Positions 1 to 8,749 of a DNA stretch of 64,000 nt are shown in pieces. A program made the position numbers and the translations under genes. The stretch lies in assembly GCF_040365005.1 (NCBI RefSeq), contig NZ_BAABWV010000007.1, positions 1-64,000 of the forward strand, written 5' to 3'. The notes beneath the pieces are model-generated. The model ran no database searches. It was not told the DNA's origin and saw only the letters and a list, made by a program, of their open reading frames with translations. Within the stretch, counting starts at the first letter, position 1. Each line of letters starts with the position of its first letter. The stretch comes from Antarcticimicrobium sp040365005 (GTDB taxonomy: Bacteria > Pseudomonadota > Alphaproteobacteria > Rhodobacterales > Rhodobacteraceae).

Positions 1-121
1 CTTCCACACCAGTTCCTTAGGTTTTTTGCCGGTTTTCGTTAATGTTATCCTCTATGGGGAATACAACTAGATTGGGATTCTCTAGTTGACTCCTCCCACC
101 TAAAGTTGATTTGATTTCGGG

Positions 122-874
122 ATGAAAGAACGTTTGCTGCCTTCCATCCCGATACAAGATTTCTCCGTCTTTGCTGATGAAAGCGGCATCAGCAACGATC
201 GCCACATGTTGGTTGGCGCTACAGTCGTTCGGAGACGCTTCGTTGAATCATTGTATCGAGCAATCCATAAGTTCCGGCTAGACAACGGGATGTTTGCGGA
301 ACTTAAGTGGAGCAAGGTGTCAAACCAAAAACTCGACGAGTACAAAGCTTTGGTTGATCTATATTTCGGCTTTTCCGAAAGAAGTGCTTTATCGTTTCAC
401 GCTACAACGTTCGACAACCATATGTGGGACCACACCAGATTCAATGATGGAGACCCCGACCTCGGGATTTCCAAGCTCTATTACCAGATGCTGTTGCATC
501 AAGTTATCGGTCGATATGGAGATCTGGCATCTCTCTACATTTGCCTGGATCGCAGACTCAGTACTACCCCCCTTGAAAAGCTTCATAGGATTTTGAACGC
601 CGGCGCGGCAAAAGAATACAAGCTTGACTTCGGACCAGTCAGAGTATTGACGGCAAAGGATTCGAAGAAAGATGACATATTACAAATTAATGATGTGATA
701 CTTGGTGCAGTTGCTTCGTATAAGAATAAGAGGCATCTCGAGACCGGAGCGCGACGAGCAAAGGTACTACTTTCGGAGTATGTACTAAGAAAGTCCAGGC
801 TCCGTAGCTATGATCAAGATAGCCCGAAGAAAAATTCAAACTTCCAGATATGGAACAGAAAACCGAGAAGGTAA
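122..874 (+). CDS. DUF3800 domain protein (accessory)
   Basis: A 250-residue protein of the DUF3800 family, whose members are thought to have an RNase H-like fold and often sit in mobile or defence-associated DNA; no reaction is established. Visible hallmarks are an N-terminal strand followed by DESG at residues 19-22, a central strand with an Asp (LYICLDRR), and a C-terminal segment DSKKDDILQINDVILGA that matches the family's usual D..K...LQ.aD.i.G pattern. The gene is plainly AT-richer than its neighbours: 661-720 holds only 20 G/C in 60 bases, while 2221-2280 in hslV holds 43. Codon use is also unlike the rest of the window, so recent transfer is likely. The start is the first ATG; no strong ribosome binding site is seen, so the start is uncertain. 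No partner gene is visible because the window begins just upstream. Confidence 0.75.
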   Translation: MKERLLPSIPIQDFSVFADESGISNDRHMLVGATVVRRRFVESLYRAIHKFRLDNGMFAELKWSKVSNQKLDEYKALVDLYFGFSERSALSFHATTFDNHMWDHTRFNDGDPDLGISKLYYQMLLHQVIGRYGDLASLYICLDRRLSTTPLEKLHRILNAGAAKEYKLDFGPVRVLTAKDSKKDDILQINDVILGAVASYKNKRHLETGARRAKVLLSEYVLRKSRLRSYDQDSPKKNSNFQIWNRKPRR

Positions 875-1077
875 GCGGAGCCCCATACATCTAGGACTGT
901 CTAGCAGTCTACGCGCTATGGCGTTCTCCTGACATCATCAGGATTTTCGACGCATGATGACTCCTCCCCCTCACTCTACACATAAGATTCTCTTGACACA
1001 ATGGGTTATTATGTGCTGACCACGTGATTCCGAATTTTTTTGACAGTAGAAACGTTAGTCACTCACCCTTCACTAAG

Positions 1078-1989
1078 CTACACCGGCCATCCGGCCCGCA
1101 GCAGGGCTTCGCGGATCCTCTCCGGGGCCTCGGGGCGGCCGGCGTTGATCGCCATCTTCTGCCAGAACCAGTGCAGGTATCCGGCGTAGTCGGGCGCCAT
1201 GTCCGGGGCCGCGCGCAGGGCCTCCTCTGCCCCCACCCGGGCGGCATCAGCAGCGATGTGGTGAAAATCGGAGCGGGCGAACAGCACGGCGGGCTTGCCG
1301 AAAAAGAACCCGTTGAAGGCGGCGCTGGAGTTCTCGGTGACGACGAGATCGCAGCCCTTCAGCCAGCGCTCCATCCCGCCCATGGTGACGCCCAGGCGGG
1401 GGTTATCGCGCTGCAACCGGTCGAGCGCGGCGCGTTCGTCGTCCGAATAGCGCTCCTTCGGGTGCAACCCCGCCATGACCGGGCCGGGGATGTGGGCGAG
1501 GGTCGCGCGCAGCATGTCGAGCGGTGAACAGCTTTGAAACGACCGATGCTGGAGCAGGCGACCTTGCAGCGGCACGTAAGTAAACCCCTCGCGCGCGGCG
1601 TGGTCCGGGGCCTCGCCGAACAGGCGCCGCTGCCAGAAGCGATAGAAACGATCGGCCTCCTTGCGCGGCACCGCATCGGCGGGAAAACCGGTTTTGGCAA
1701 CGCGCCAGTCCCAGCGGCGGGCGGAGGGCTCGATCGCCCAGAACGGGTAGTGATAGACGCGGCGCAGGGTCAGCGCGCGGTCATGGGTCGGCTCGGCCAT
1801 GTGGAACAGCGCATATTCCGCCCGCGTGGCCGAGGCGGCACGGTCCTCGGGTGAATCCGGGCGATAGGCTATGTCGAATCCGGCGTCGCGCAGCACCCCG
1901 GCGACCAGCGCAAGGAAATTGTGCTGCCCGGCCTCGGCGCTCTGGCGCAGGCCGTCCTCGAGATAGAAGGTGACGCGGTGATCGCTCAT
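1078..1989 (-). CDS. capsule/glycan export-like conserved protein
   Basis: A 303-residue protein without signal peptide or membrane segments. It has a series of motifs like those of the bacterial capsular polysaccharide synthesis/export family with a glycosyltransferase-like fold: FTYVPLQ at 136-142, HPKERYSDDE at 176-185, and VTENSSAAFNG followed by GKPAVL at 217-236. In that family such motifs surround a nucleotide-sugar or glycan binding cleft. No capsule operon is nearby, so the role is unknown. It is the first high-GC gene after the AT-rich patch and is transcribed away from hslV. The start is ATG at 1989. The family assignment is an inference from motifs; it could simply be a conserved hypothetical protein of this order. 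Confidence 0.6.
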   Translation of the reverse strand: MSDHRVTFYLEDGLRQSAEAGQHNFLALVAGVLRDAGFDIAYRPDSPEDRAASATRAEYALFHMAEPTHDRALTLRRVYHYPFWAIEPSARRWDWRVAKTGFPADAVPRKEADRFYRFWQRRLFGEAPDHAAREGFTYVPLQGRLLQHRSFQSCSPLDMLRATLAHIPGPVMAGLHPKERYSDDERAALDRLQRDNPRLGVTMGGMERWLKGCDLVVTENSSAAFNGFFFGKPAVLFARSDFHHIAADAARVGAEEALRAAPDMAPDYAGYLHWFWQKMAINAGRPEAPERIREALLRAGWPV

Positions 1990-2039
1990 GGCGGCACGCT
2001 AGTCAGGGGGCGCCGGCAGGGCAAGCGGGACGCGCCGCC

Positions 2040-2069
2040 CTTGTCTGTTCGCATCGCCCCGTCCATATA
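2040..2069 (+). promoter_or_regulatory. candidate hslVU promoter
   Basis: CTTGTC at 2040-2045 and CCATATA at 2063-2069 lie about 25 bases upstream of the hslV ATG. They can be read as a vegetative TTGTCT-N17-CATATA promoter or as a heat-shock sigma-32 type CTTG...CYTAT element. hslVU is heat-inducible in many bacteria, so the second reading is attractive, but the match is partial. Confidence 0.35.
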
Positions 2070-2094
2070 GGCAGGCAATGAGCAGGAGACGCAG

Positions 2095-2652
2095 ATGAGC
2101 GAGAATTCCTTTCCCGGCTGGCACGGCACCACCATCATCGGCGTCCGCAAGGGCGGACAGGTGGTGATCGCGGGCGATGGGCAGGTGTCGTTGGGCGACA
2201 CGGTGATCAAGGGCACCGCGCGCAAGGTGCGCCGACTGTCGCCGGGCGGTTATGACGTGGTGGCCGGGTTCGCCGGATCGACGGCGGATGCCTTTACCCT
2301 GCTGGAGCGGCTGGAGGCCAAGCTGGAGGCGACCCCGGGCCAGTTGCAGCGCGCGGCGGTGGAGCTGGCCAAGGACTGGCGCACCGACAAGTACCTGCAA
2401 AAGCTCGAGGCAATGCTGATCGTCAGCGACGGGCGCGAGATCTACGTGATCACCGGCGCCGGTGACGTGCTGGAGCCGGAACATGACGTCGCCGCGATCG
2501 GCTCGGGCGGGAACTATGCGCTCGCCGCCGCGCGGGGAATGATGGACACAGATCTGACCGCCGAGGAGGTCGCCCGCAAGGCGATGGCGATCGCGTCGGA
2601 CATCTGCGTTTACACCAATGGCAACGTGACGGTGGAGAGCATCGGGGGTTAG
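2095..2652 (+). CDS. hslV: ATP-dependent protease subunit HslV
   Basis: Peptidase subunit of the HslUV (ClpYQ) cytoplasmic protease, which degrades misfolded and some regulatory proteins. The 185-residue product has the T1 proteasome-beta fold. The catalytic N-terminal threonine is expected at residue 12 (HGTTIIGVRK), which implies removal of an 11-residue propeptide; longer propeptides are usual in alphaproteobacteria while the E. coli protein loses only Met. The GDGQV(S)LGDT motif and the GSGGNYALAAARGM motif are both present. The ATG has GGAG a few bases upstream. hslU follows 55 bases downstream in the usual hslV-hslU order. Confidence 0.97.
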   Translation: MSENSFPGWHGTTIIGVRKGGQVVIAGDGQVSLGDTVIKGTARKVRRLSPGGYDVVAGFAGSTADAFTLLERLEAKLEATPGQLQRAAVELAKDWRTDKYLQKLEAMLIVSDGREIYVITGAGDVLEPEHDVAAIGSGGNYALAAARGMMDTDLTAEEVARKAMAIASDICVYTNGNVTVESIGG

Positions 2653-2707
2653 CCCGCATGCCATCGCAACCGATCCGCATTTGACCAGTGACACCCGAAG
2701 GACAGAC

Positions 2708-4015
2708 ATGACCGACCTCACCCCCCGCGAAATCGTTTCCGAGCTGGACCGGTTCATCATCGGACAGGCCGACGCCAAGCGCGCCGTGGCCGTGGCGCTG
2801 CGCAACCGTTGGCGGCGCAAGCAGTTGGCCGACGATCTGCGCGACGAGGTCTACCCAAAGAACATCCTGATGATCGGGCCCACCGGCGTCGGCAAGACCG
2901 AGATCTCGCGCCGGTTGGCACGGCTGGCCCGCGCCCCCTTCATCAAGGTCGAGGCGACCAAGTTCACCGAGGTCGGCTATGTCGGGCGCGACGTGGAACA
3001 GATCGTCCGCGACCTTGTCGACAGCGCCATCGCGCAGACCCGCGACCGGATGCGCGAAGAGGTCAAGGCCAAGGCGCATCATGCGGCCGAGGAGCGGGTG
3101 ATCGACGCCATCGCCGGCGAGAGCGCGCGCGAGGGCACGCGCGAGATGTTCCGCAAGAAGCTCAAGGCCGGGGAACTGGACGATACCGAGATCGAGCTGG
3201 ACCTGGCCGATACCTCGAACCCGATGCCGATGTTCGACATTCCCGGCCAGCCGGGCGGCCAGATGGGCATGATGAACCTGGGCGACCTGTTCGGAAAGGC
3301 CTTTGGCGGGCGCACCGTGCGCAAGAAGACCACGGTGGCCGAAAGCTATGATCTGCTGATCGGGGAAGAGGCCGACAAGCTGCTGGACGACGAGGCGGTG
3401 ACGCGGGCCGCGTTGGAATCGGTGGAGGAGAACGGCATCGTCTTCCTCGACGAGATCGACAAGGTCTGCGCGCGCCAGGACGTGCGCGGCGGCGACGTGA
3501 GCCGCGAGGGCGTACAGCGCGACCTGCTGCCGCTGATCGAGGGCACCACGGTCAGCACCAAGCACGGGCCGGTCAAGACCGACCATATCCTGTTCATCGC
3601 CTCGGGCGCCTTTCACATCGCCAAGCCGTCGGACCTGTTGCCGGAACTGCAGGGCCGGCTGCCGATCCGGGTGGAGTTGCGGGCGCTGACCGAGAGCGAC
3701 TTCGTGCGCATCCTGACCGAGACCGACAACGCGCTGACCCGGCAGTACACCGCGCTGATGGGCACCGAGGAGGTGGTGGTCGACTTTACCGAGGACGGCA
3801 TCGCGGCGCTGGCCAAGATCGCGGCCGAGGTGAACCAGTCGGTCGAGAATATCGGCGCCCGGCGGCTGTACACGGTGATGGAGAGGGTGTTCGAGGAGCT
3901 GTCCTTTACCGCGCCCGACCGCGCCGGCGACCGGGTGACGGTGAATGCCGATTTCGTCGAAGAGAACCTGGGCGAACTGACCCGCTCGGCGGATATGAGT
4001 CGCTACGTTCTCTAG
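2708..4015 (+). CDS. hslU: HslUV protease ATPase subunit HslU
   Basis: AAA+ unfoldase that feeds substrates to HslV. The product is 435 residues, close to the E. coli length of 443. Walker A is GPTGVGKT at residues 57-64, Walker B is VFLDEID near residue 245-252, and the protein ends in the RYVL tail that inserts into HslV and activates it. The start chosen is ATG 2708 (MTDLTPREIV), preceded by AAGGA at 2697-2701; an in-frame TTG at 2681 would add nine unconserved residues. The insertion (I) domain between the two Walker motifs is rich in charged residues and Met/Gly. It forms an operon with hslV. Confidence 0.97.
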   Translation: MTDLTPREIVSELDRFIIGQADAKRAVAVALRNRWRRKQLADDLRDEVYPKNILMIGPTGVGKTEISRRLARLARAPFIKVEATKFTEVGYVGRDVEQIVRDLVDSAIAQTRDRMREEVKAKAHHAAEERVIDAIAGESAREGTREMFRKKLKAGELDDTEIELDLADTSNPMPMFDIPGQPGGQMGMMNLGDLFGKAFGGRTVRKKTTVAESYDLLIGEEADKLLDDEAVTRAALESVEENGIVFLDEIDKVCARQDVRGGDVSREGVQRDLLPLIEGTTVSTKHGPVKTDHILFIASGAFHIAKPSDLLPELQGRLPIRVELRALTESDFVRILTETDNALTRQYTALMGTEEVVVDFTEDGIAALAKIAAEVNQSVENIGARRLYTVMERVFEELSFTAPDRAGDRVTVNADFVEENLGELTRSADMSRYVL

Positions 4016-4078
4016 ACCCCGCGTCATCGCCCGCTATCCTGATTTCGGAACAGGTTGAGACGAGTACGAGGATTCGCG

Positions 4079-5188
4079 GTGCAACGAAGACAGATGATCA
4101 TGTTGATGGCGGCGACCGGGGTTTCGGCCTGTGCCGACCGCTTTCACGCCCCGCTTGTGCCGCAAGCGTCCGACGTCGGGACATTGTTGCCCGTGTTCAC
4201 CGCCACCAACCGGATTCCCGAGCCGGGCGGGTGGTTCACCACCGGGCGGTCCGAGCAGATGAGCTACATGAACCTGGGGGTGTCGATCCCGCCGACCCAT
4301 CAGGAGGGGCGGATCCGCAACGGATATGATCATCCGAACCCGCAGACCGATTTCACCATCGCCAGCCGGACCGACATGGACGGGCGGCAGGCGTTTCGCG
4401 CAGCGTTGGCACGGGCTCTTCGAGCCCGACCGCCCGACCAGCGCGAGATCGTTCTCTATGTCCACGGCTACAACAACAGCTTTTTCGACGGGGTGTTCCG
4501 GACCGCGCAGATCGTGCACGATTTCAACGTGCCGGCAGTGCCGGTGCATTTCTCGTGGCCGAGTGCGACGCATCCTCTGGGCTATACCTATGACCGCGAC
4601 AGCGTTCTGGTATCGCGCGACGCGCTGGAGCAGCTGTTGCACGATCTGCGCGCGGCCGGACCCCGGCGCATCGTGGTGATCGCGCATTCGCTCGGGTCAA
4701 TGCTGGTGATGGAAACGCTGCGCCAGATCGAGATCGGCACCCCCGGCTGGACCCGGCGGGCGCTGGGCGGCGTGGTCCTGATCTCGCCCGACCTGGACGT
4801 GGAGCTGTTCCGCATGCAGGCGGTGCGGTTCCGCGATCTGCCAAGGCCGTTTGCCATCATCACCTCGAAAAATGACCGGGCGCTGGCGCTGTCGGCGCGG
4901 ATCAACGGGGCCACGGCGCGGCTGGGAAACCTGACCGACCCGGAGGCGTTGGGGGATTTTCCGGTGATGATCGTGGATGTTTCGGAGTTCAGCAAACGCG
5001 GCGTCAACCATTTCACCTTCGGCACCTCGCCGGCGCTGATCTCTCTGATCAACAACAGCGACACGATGAAGGATGCCTTCCAGACGGATCGCTCGGGGCG
5101 GTCGGGGCTGTTGCCGGGCACGGTTCTGACGGTGCGCAACGCGACGCAGATGATCCTGTCGCCCGACCTGCTTTTGACCAAGATGTAG
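4079..5188 (+). CDS. alpha/beta hydrolase lipoprotein (DUF900 type)
   Basis: Predicted outer or periplasmic membrane-anchored esterase/lipase-like protein of 369 residues. The N terminus has a lipoprotein signal ending in the lipobox VSAC. The alpha/beta hydrolase core shows LYVHGYNNSF (oxyanion region) and the nucleophile elbow AHSLGS with Ser204; a late His in VNHFTF could complete the triad. This matches the family of esterases with DUF900. GTG 4079 is chosen because AGGA at 4069-4072 has ideal spacing and because it gives a clean short signal peptide; a TTG at 4055 is possible. It lies 63 bases after hslU in the same direction, but no shared function is obvious. The substrate is unknown. 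Confidence 0.8.
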   Translation: MQRRQMIMLMAATGVSACADRFHAPLVPQASDVGTLLPVFTATNRIPEPGGWFTTGRSEQMSYMNLGVSIPPTHQEGRIRNGYDHPNPQTDFTIASRTDMDGRQAFRAALARALRARPPDQREIVLYVHGYNNSFFDGVFRTAQIVHDFNVPAVPVHFSWPSATHPLGYTYDRDSVLVSRDALEQLLHDLRAAGPRRIVVIAHSLGSMLVMETLRQIEIGTPGWTRRALGGVVLISPDLDVELFRMQAVRFRDLPRPFAIITSKNDRALALSARINGATARLGNLTDPEALGDFPVMIVDVSEFSKRGVNHFTFGTSPALISLINNSDTMKDAFQTDRSGRSGLLPGTVLTVRNATQMILSPDLLLTKM

Positions 5189-5192
5189 CAGC

Positions 5193-5795
5193 TCAGCGCG
5201 GTTTGCGCAGATAGACGTAATAGGCCCCCTCACCGCCATGGCTGAGATGCGCCGGGGTGATCTGCAGCACCGCCTGCGCCAGTGGCGGCATCGACAGCCA
5301 ATGCGGCACCTGGTGCCGCAACACGCCGCGCGGGGTGGGGATCGGGCCGGGATCGGCGCTGCGCTTGCCCTTGCCGGTGATCACCAGCACCAGCCGGCGC
5401 CCTGTGCCCTGCGACGACAGGATGAACTGGATCAGCGCCGGATGCGCGCGATCCAGCCGCATCCCGTGCAGGTCAAGCCGCGCCTCGGGCTTGAGCTTGC
5501 CGCGCTTCATACGGGTAAAGGCCTTGCGGTCCATCCGCACCGGGGCGGTGGACAGGTGTTCGACCATCGACGGTTTCAGATCATGGCGGGCGGCGGTGGA
5601 CCTGGCCCCCTGGCCAAGGCGAAACGGCGGGATTTCGGGGGGCATTTCGGCGGACTCGGGCCGTTTCCCCGGATTTGACTTCGCCATCGGTTGCGGCGGG
5701 ACGGCCTCGGGCCGGGCGGGATGCAACCGCTCGGCCTGGTTGGCGACCCTGTGCCAGAGCTCAAGCTCGTCCTTGCTGAGTTTGCGCCGCGCCAT
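5193..5795 (-). CDS. Smr/MutS2-type domain protein
   Basis: A 200-residue protein with an unstructured, Pro-rich N-terminal half and a C-terminal Smr domain. The domain motifs are LDLHGMRLDRA, VITGKGKRS and HGGEGAYYVYL, which in the family form a nuclease or nucleic-acid binding site. Related stand-alone Smr proteins act in ribosome rescue or DNA processing; the role here is not known. The ATG at 5795 overlaps the mltA stop codon by one base (TGATG), so translation is probably coupled. It is the last gene of a Tim44-like, mltA, smr operon that is common near secB in alphaproteobacteria. It ends four bases from the convergent lipoprotein gene. Confidence 0.85.
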   Translation of the reverse strand: MARRKLSKDELELWHRVANQAERLHPARPEAVPPQPMAKSNPGKRPESAEMPPEIPPFRLGQGARSTAARHDLKPSMVEHLSTAPVRMDRKAFTRMKRGKLKPEARLDLHGMRLDRAHPALIQFILSSQGTGRRLVLVITGKGKRSADPGPIPTPRGVLRHQVPHWLSMPPLAQAVLQITPAHLSHGGEGAYYVYLRKPR

Positions 5796-6841
5796 CACAT
5801 CCCGTCCGGTAACAAGGCATAGGCCCGCTGGATCGGCAAAAGCACGATCATGCGGCCGGGGTCACGCAGCCGTCCGGCGGCCTGCCCGGCGGCCGCGCCG
5901 GTGCCGAAAAAGATATCGGCCCGTTGCGCACCCTTGATCGCCGACCCGGTGTCCTGGGCGATCATCAGCCGCCGCATCTTTCCCGCGCCGTCCTTTTCCA
6001 GCCAGACCGGCGCCCCCAGCGGCACGAAGGCCGGATCGACGGCGATGCTGCGCAACGGGGTCACCGGGCGGTTCATCGCGCCAAGCGGGCCGAGGTGATC
6101 GCCGACATGCCCGACCTCGCGAAAGAACACGTAGGACGGGTTGTGAAACAGGAGCTCCTGCCCGGCCTCGGGGTTGCGGCGCACCCAGTTCTTGATCACC
6201 TGCGCGCTGACCTGGTGTGCGTTGTAGACGCCGCGCCGCACCAGCTCGACCCCGATGGAGTTGTAATTGTGGCCATTCGAGCCGCCATAGCCCAGGCGCA
6301 GCGTTCGCCCGTCCGGAAGCCGGATCCGCCCCGAGCCCTGGATCTGCAGAAAGAACAGTTCGACCGGATCGTCGACCCAGGCGATCTCGAGCCCGCGGTT
6401 TTCCAGCACCCCGGTGGTCAACAGCTCGCGCCGGGACAGCCAGACGGAGGCGCGCCGCGCCTCGGGCGGCATCCTGTAAACCGGGTAGCGAAACCTCGCG
6501 CTGGGCTGGAGGGCGCCGTCAAGCTCGGGTTCGAAATACCCGGTGAACAACGGCTTTGACCCGTCGCGGATCATCACCGGGCGAAAAAAAAGCTCAAAAA
6601 AGGCGCGGGCGCTTTGCGGTGTCTGTTGCTGGGCCAGCGCGCAAAGGTTGCGCCAGTCGGGATCGTCCATGTCCGGGCAGGTTTCGAGAAACACCTCGAG
6701 CGCGGCGGCATGGTTGTCCTTTTCCCAGCCATCGAGACGGCCGAAATCCAGGATCTCGTAGGCGGGTTCCGCCCCGGCGCCGGGAACGGAGGCCATCAGG
6801 ACGGCCCCCGCCACAACAGCTGAGCGGAGCGCGGCAATCAT
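5795..6841 (-). CDS. mltA: membrane-bound lytic murein transglycosylase A
   Basis: Cleaves peptidoglycan glycan strands between MurNAc and GlcNAc to give 1,6-anhydro ends. The product is 348 residues with a Sec signal peptide of about 24 residues ending AGA; no lipobox Cys is seen, so despite the family name it is probably periplasmic rather than lipid-anchored. The MltA domain includes TGYFEPELDG and the C-terminal 3D domain contains AQDTGSAIKG and RADIFFGTG, which carry the conserved Asp residues including the catalytic one. ATG 6841 overlaps the stop of the upstream Tim44-like gene by four bases. Confidence 0.93.
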   Translation of the reverse strand: MIAALRSAVVAGAVLMASVPGAGAEPAYEILDFGRLDGWEKDNHAAALEVFLETCPDMDDPDWRNLCALAQQQTPQSARAFFELFFRPVMIRDGSKPLFTGYFEPELDGALQPSARFRYPVYRMPPEARRASVWLSRRELLTTGVLENRGLEIAWVDDPVELFFLQIQGSGRIRLPDGRTLRLGYGGSNGHNYNSIGVELVRRGVYNAHQVSAQVIKNWVRRNPEAGQELLFHNPSYVFFREVGHVGDHLGPLGAMNRPVTPLRSIAVDPAFVPLGAPVWLEKDGAGKMRRLMIAQDTGSAIKGAQRADIFFGTGAAAGQAAGRLRDPGRMIVLLPIQRAYALLPDGM

Positions 6842-7494
6842 CCGTCCGTGGCGACGAGCCGCCAGTTGGGATCGGCAGCGCCCATTTCGCGGCCAAAGGT
6901 CCAGCTGTCTTTCTGGCGCTTGATCTCGGTCGGGCTGCCTTCGACGATATCACCGCCGCGGTCGCGCACGACCGAGGTCAGCTCGCCGACGAAACGCATG
7001 GTGATCTCGGCGAAATTGGTGTCCTTGTCAAAGTGCACATCGGTGATCGCGGTTTCGCGCACGCCGATGAACTCGGCCTCGATCTTGAGGCCCTGGTCCT
7101 CGCGCGCGGCAACGCCGGCGACGAAGGTTTCGAACACGTCCTCTGCCAGGAACGGCTGGATCTCGTCGAGATTGCCCAGCTCATAGCCCATCAGGATCAT
7201 CTCGTAGGCGCCGCGTGCGCCTTGGACGAACTCCGACACCGAGAACCCCGGTTCCACGCGTTTCATTTCCGTCAGCGCCTGGGCTGCCGGGCTGTCCTCG
7301 GCCACGTGATCGGTGATGTCGCGGTCGGGGCCGCCCTCGATCACCTCGAGATCGGGCCGTGACCGACGGTCAACCGGCGTGGGAGCCTTGGGCTTTTCAA
7401 AGCCTTCGCGCGTTCCCAGAACGTTTTTCAGGCGCAGGATCAGAAAGATCGCGATGCCGGCCAGTACCAGAAGCTGGATCAAAGGTGAGTTCAT
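6838..7494 (-). CDS. Tim44-like domain protein (TimA type)
   Basis: A 218-residue protein with one N-terminal membrane helix (residues about 5-21, LIQLLVLAGIAIFLIL), a basic/Pro-rich linker, and a C-terminal Tim44 domain that resembles the membrane-binding part of the mitochondrial import motor subunit. Alphaproteobacterial Tim44 homologues are inner-membrane proteins of unclear role; some have been linked to envelope integrity. It is the first gene of the minus-strand operon with mltA and smr, which supports an envelope function. It is divergent from fxsA with about 108 bases between. Confidence 0.88.
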   Translation of the reverse strand: MNSPLIQLLVLAGIAIFLILRLKNVLGTREGFEKPKAPTPVDRRSRPDLEVIEGGPDRDITDHVAEDSPAAQALTEMKRVEPGFSVSEFVQGARGAYEMILMGYELGNLDEIQPFLAEDVFETFVAGVAAREDQGLKIEAEFIGVRETAITDVHFDKDTNFAEITMRFVGELTSVVRDRGGDIVEGSPTEIKRQKDSWTFGREMGAADPNWRLVATDG

Positions 7495-7602
7495 TTGGTC
7501 CTCGTGTCAGGCGTCGGGCTTTGTAAGGCTGCCCAATGGCCCCTATGTAGGTGAGGGGCAGGGGTTAGTCCACTGTTCCGCACATGCGAAAGGAGCCGCG
7601 CG

Positions 7603-8100
7603 ATGTATCTGTTTCTGGCCTTTCTGGCCGTGCCCTTGATCGAAATCGCCCTTTTCATCCAGGTGGGCGGTCTGATCGGGCTGTGGCCGACCCTTGCGGT
7701 GGTGATCCTGACCGCCGTTCTGGGAACCTGGCTGGTGCGCACACAAGGCCGTGTCGCAATGGGGCAGTTGCAGCGGGCGTTTTCCGAGCTTGACGATCCG
7801 ACCGAGCCGCTGGCCCATGGCGCGATGATCCTGGTCTCGGGCGTGCTGTTGCTGACACCGGGATTCTTTACCGACGCGATGGGCTTTGCCCTGTTGATGC
7901 CGCCGGTGCGCTCGGCCGTGTTCCGCTATCTGCGTGGCCGCGTCACGATGACCCGGTTCGAGATGGGAAGCTCTGCCGGGTTCCGTCCTGGCGGACCCGG
8001 CGACGTCGTCGACGGGGAGTTCACCGAGGTCGATCCGGACCGGGCGCGCCGCCCCGGACAGCGCCCGTCGGGCTGGGTCGAGGGCCCCGACCGGCATTGA
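7603..8100 (+). CDS. fxsA: FxsA family membrane protein
   Basis: Inner-membrane protein of 165 residues in the FxsA family; the E. coli member, when overproduced, suppresses F-plasmid exclusion of phage T7, but the normal role is unknown. Three or four hydrophobic segments fill residues 1-115, with the typical EIALFIQVGG and LLLTPGFFTDAMG motifs. The tail after about residue 125 is hydrophilic and rich in Gly, Asp and Arg. The ATG has AAGGAG at 7590-7595. secB follows 55 bases downstream, so the two may be cotranscribed. Confidence 0.9.
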   Translation: MYLFLAFLAVPLIEIALFIQVGGLIGLWPTLAVVILTAVLGTWLVRTQGRVAMGQLQRAFSELDDPTEPLAHGAMILVSGVLLLTPGFFTDAMGFALLMPPVRSAVFRYLRGRVTMTRFEMGSSAGFRPGGPGDVVDGEFTEVDPDRARRPGQRPSGWVEGPDRH

Positions 8101-8155
8101 GCAATGCCGGGTGAGGTGATAAGCAGCCCCGAACGCGAGTTTTGGGAGATATCCG

Positions 8156-8659
8156 ATGGCCGAAAAGCCCGAGAACGACAGCGCGCCAGCGCAACAGGCG
8201 CCGCAGGTCCAGATGAAGGTTCTGGGCCAATTCGTGCGCGACCTGTCCTTTGAGAACGTCATGGCGCAAAAGGGTGCCTCGGGCGAGGTGCAGCCCGATA
8301 TCAGCGTGCAGGTGAACCTGGACGCGAAGAAGCGCAAGCCCGACAACCAGTACGAAGTGATGATCAAGCTGAACATCGAGTCCAAGGCCAAGGGCATGGA
8401 CGATGTTCTGTTCCTGATGGAAATCGAGTATGTCGGCATCTTCCACGTCGCCGGAGTGCCGGACGATCAACTGCATCCCTTCCTGCTGATCGAATGCCCG
8501 CGGATGCTGTTCCCCTTCCTGCGGCGGATCGTCAGCGACGTGACCCGCGACGGCGGCTACCCACCGCTGAACCTGGACAACATCGACTTTGTCGCGCTTT
8601 ACCGCAGCGAATTGGCGCGCCGCCAGGCCGCGCAGGGCGAGGCACCGGCCAACGCCTGA
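8156..8659 (+). CDS. secB: protein-export chaperone SecB
   Basis: Tetrameric cytoplasmic chaperone that holds preproteins unfolded and passes them to SecA; secA begins at the other end of this window. The 167-residue product has the family core: YVKDLSFE-like segment (FVRDLSFENV), PDISVQVNLDA, and EIEYVGIFHVAGVP. The tail FPFLRRIVSDVTRDGGYPPLNLDNIDF is the strongly conserved C-terminal helix region. The extreme N terminus is Gln/Ala/Pro rich and poorly conserved. The ATG has GGGAG nine bases upstream. A perfect 12-bp hairpin lies 24 bases after the stop. Confidence 0.96.
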   Translation: MAEKPENDSAPAQQAPQVQMKVLGQFVRDLSFENVMAQKGASGEVQPDISVQVNLDAKKRKPDNQYEVMIKLNIESKAKGMDDVLFLMEIEYVGIFHVAGVPDDQLHPFLLIECPRMLFPFLRRIVSDVTRDGGYPPLNLDNIDFVALYRSELARRQAAQGEAPANA

Positions 8660-8682
8660 ACATCGACGACCACGGAATGACC

Positions 8683-8710
8683 AAGGCCGCGATCCCCCGA
8701 TCGCGGCCTT
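8683..8710. terminator. hairpin terminator between secB and dnaQ
   Basis: A perfect 12-base stem (AAGGCCGCGATC, with its complement at 8699-8710) closes a CCCC loop. It sits between the convergent ends of secB and dnaQ. The A/T ends of the stem and the following TTCGCGTTT give only a weak T-tract for the plus strand. It probably ends transcription from both sides. Confidence 0.75.
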
Positions 8711-8749
8711 TCGCGTTTACGCTGTCTCTCGTGGTGCGCTACGGGTGGA

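Noticed and set aside
1021..1026. CACGTG near the AT-rich patch as a parS
   Set aside because: Flanking bases do not match TGTTTCACGTGAAACA at all.
2450..4027. Minus-strand open frame of 525 codons opposite hslV/hslU
   Set aside because: Shadow of hslU; no motif.
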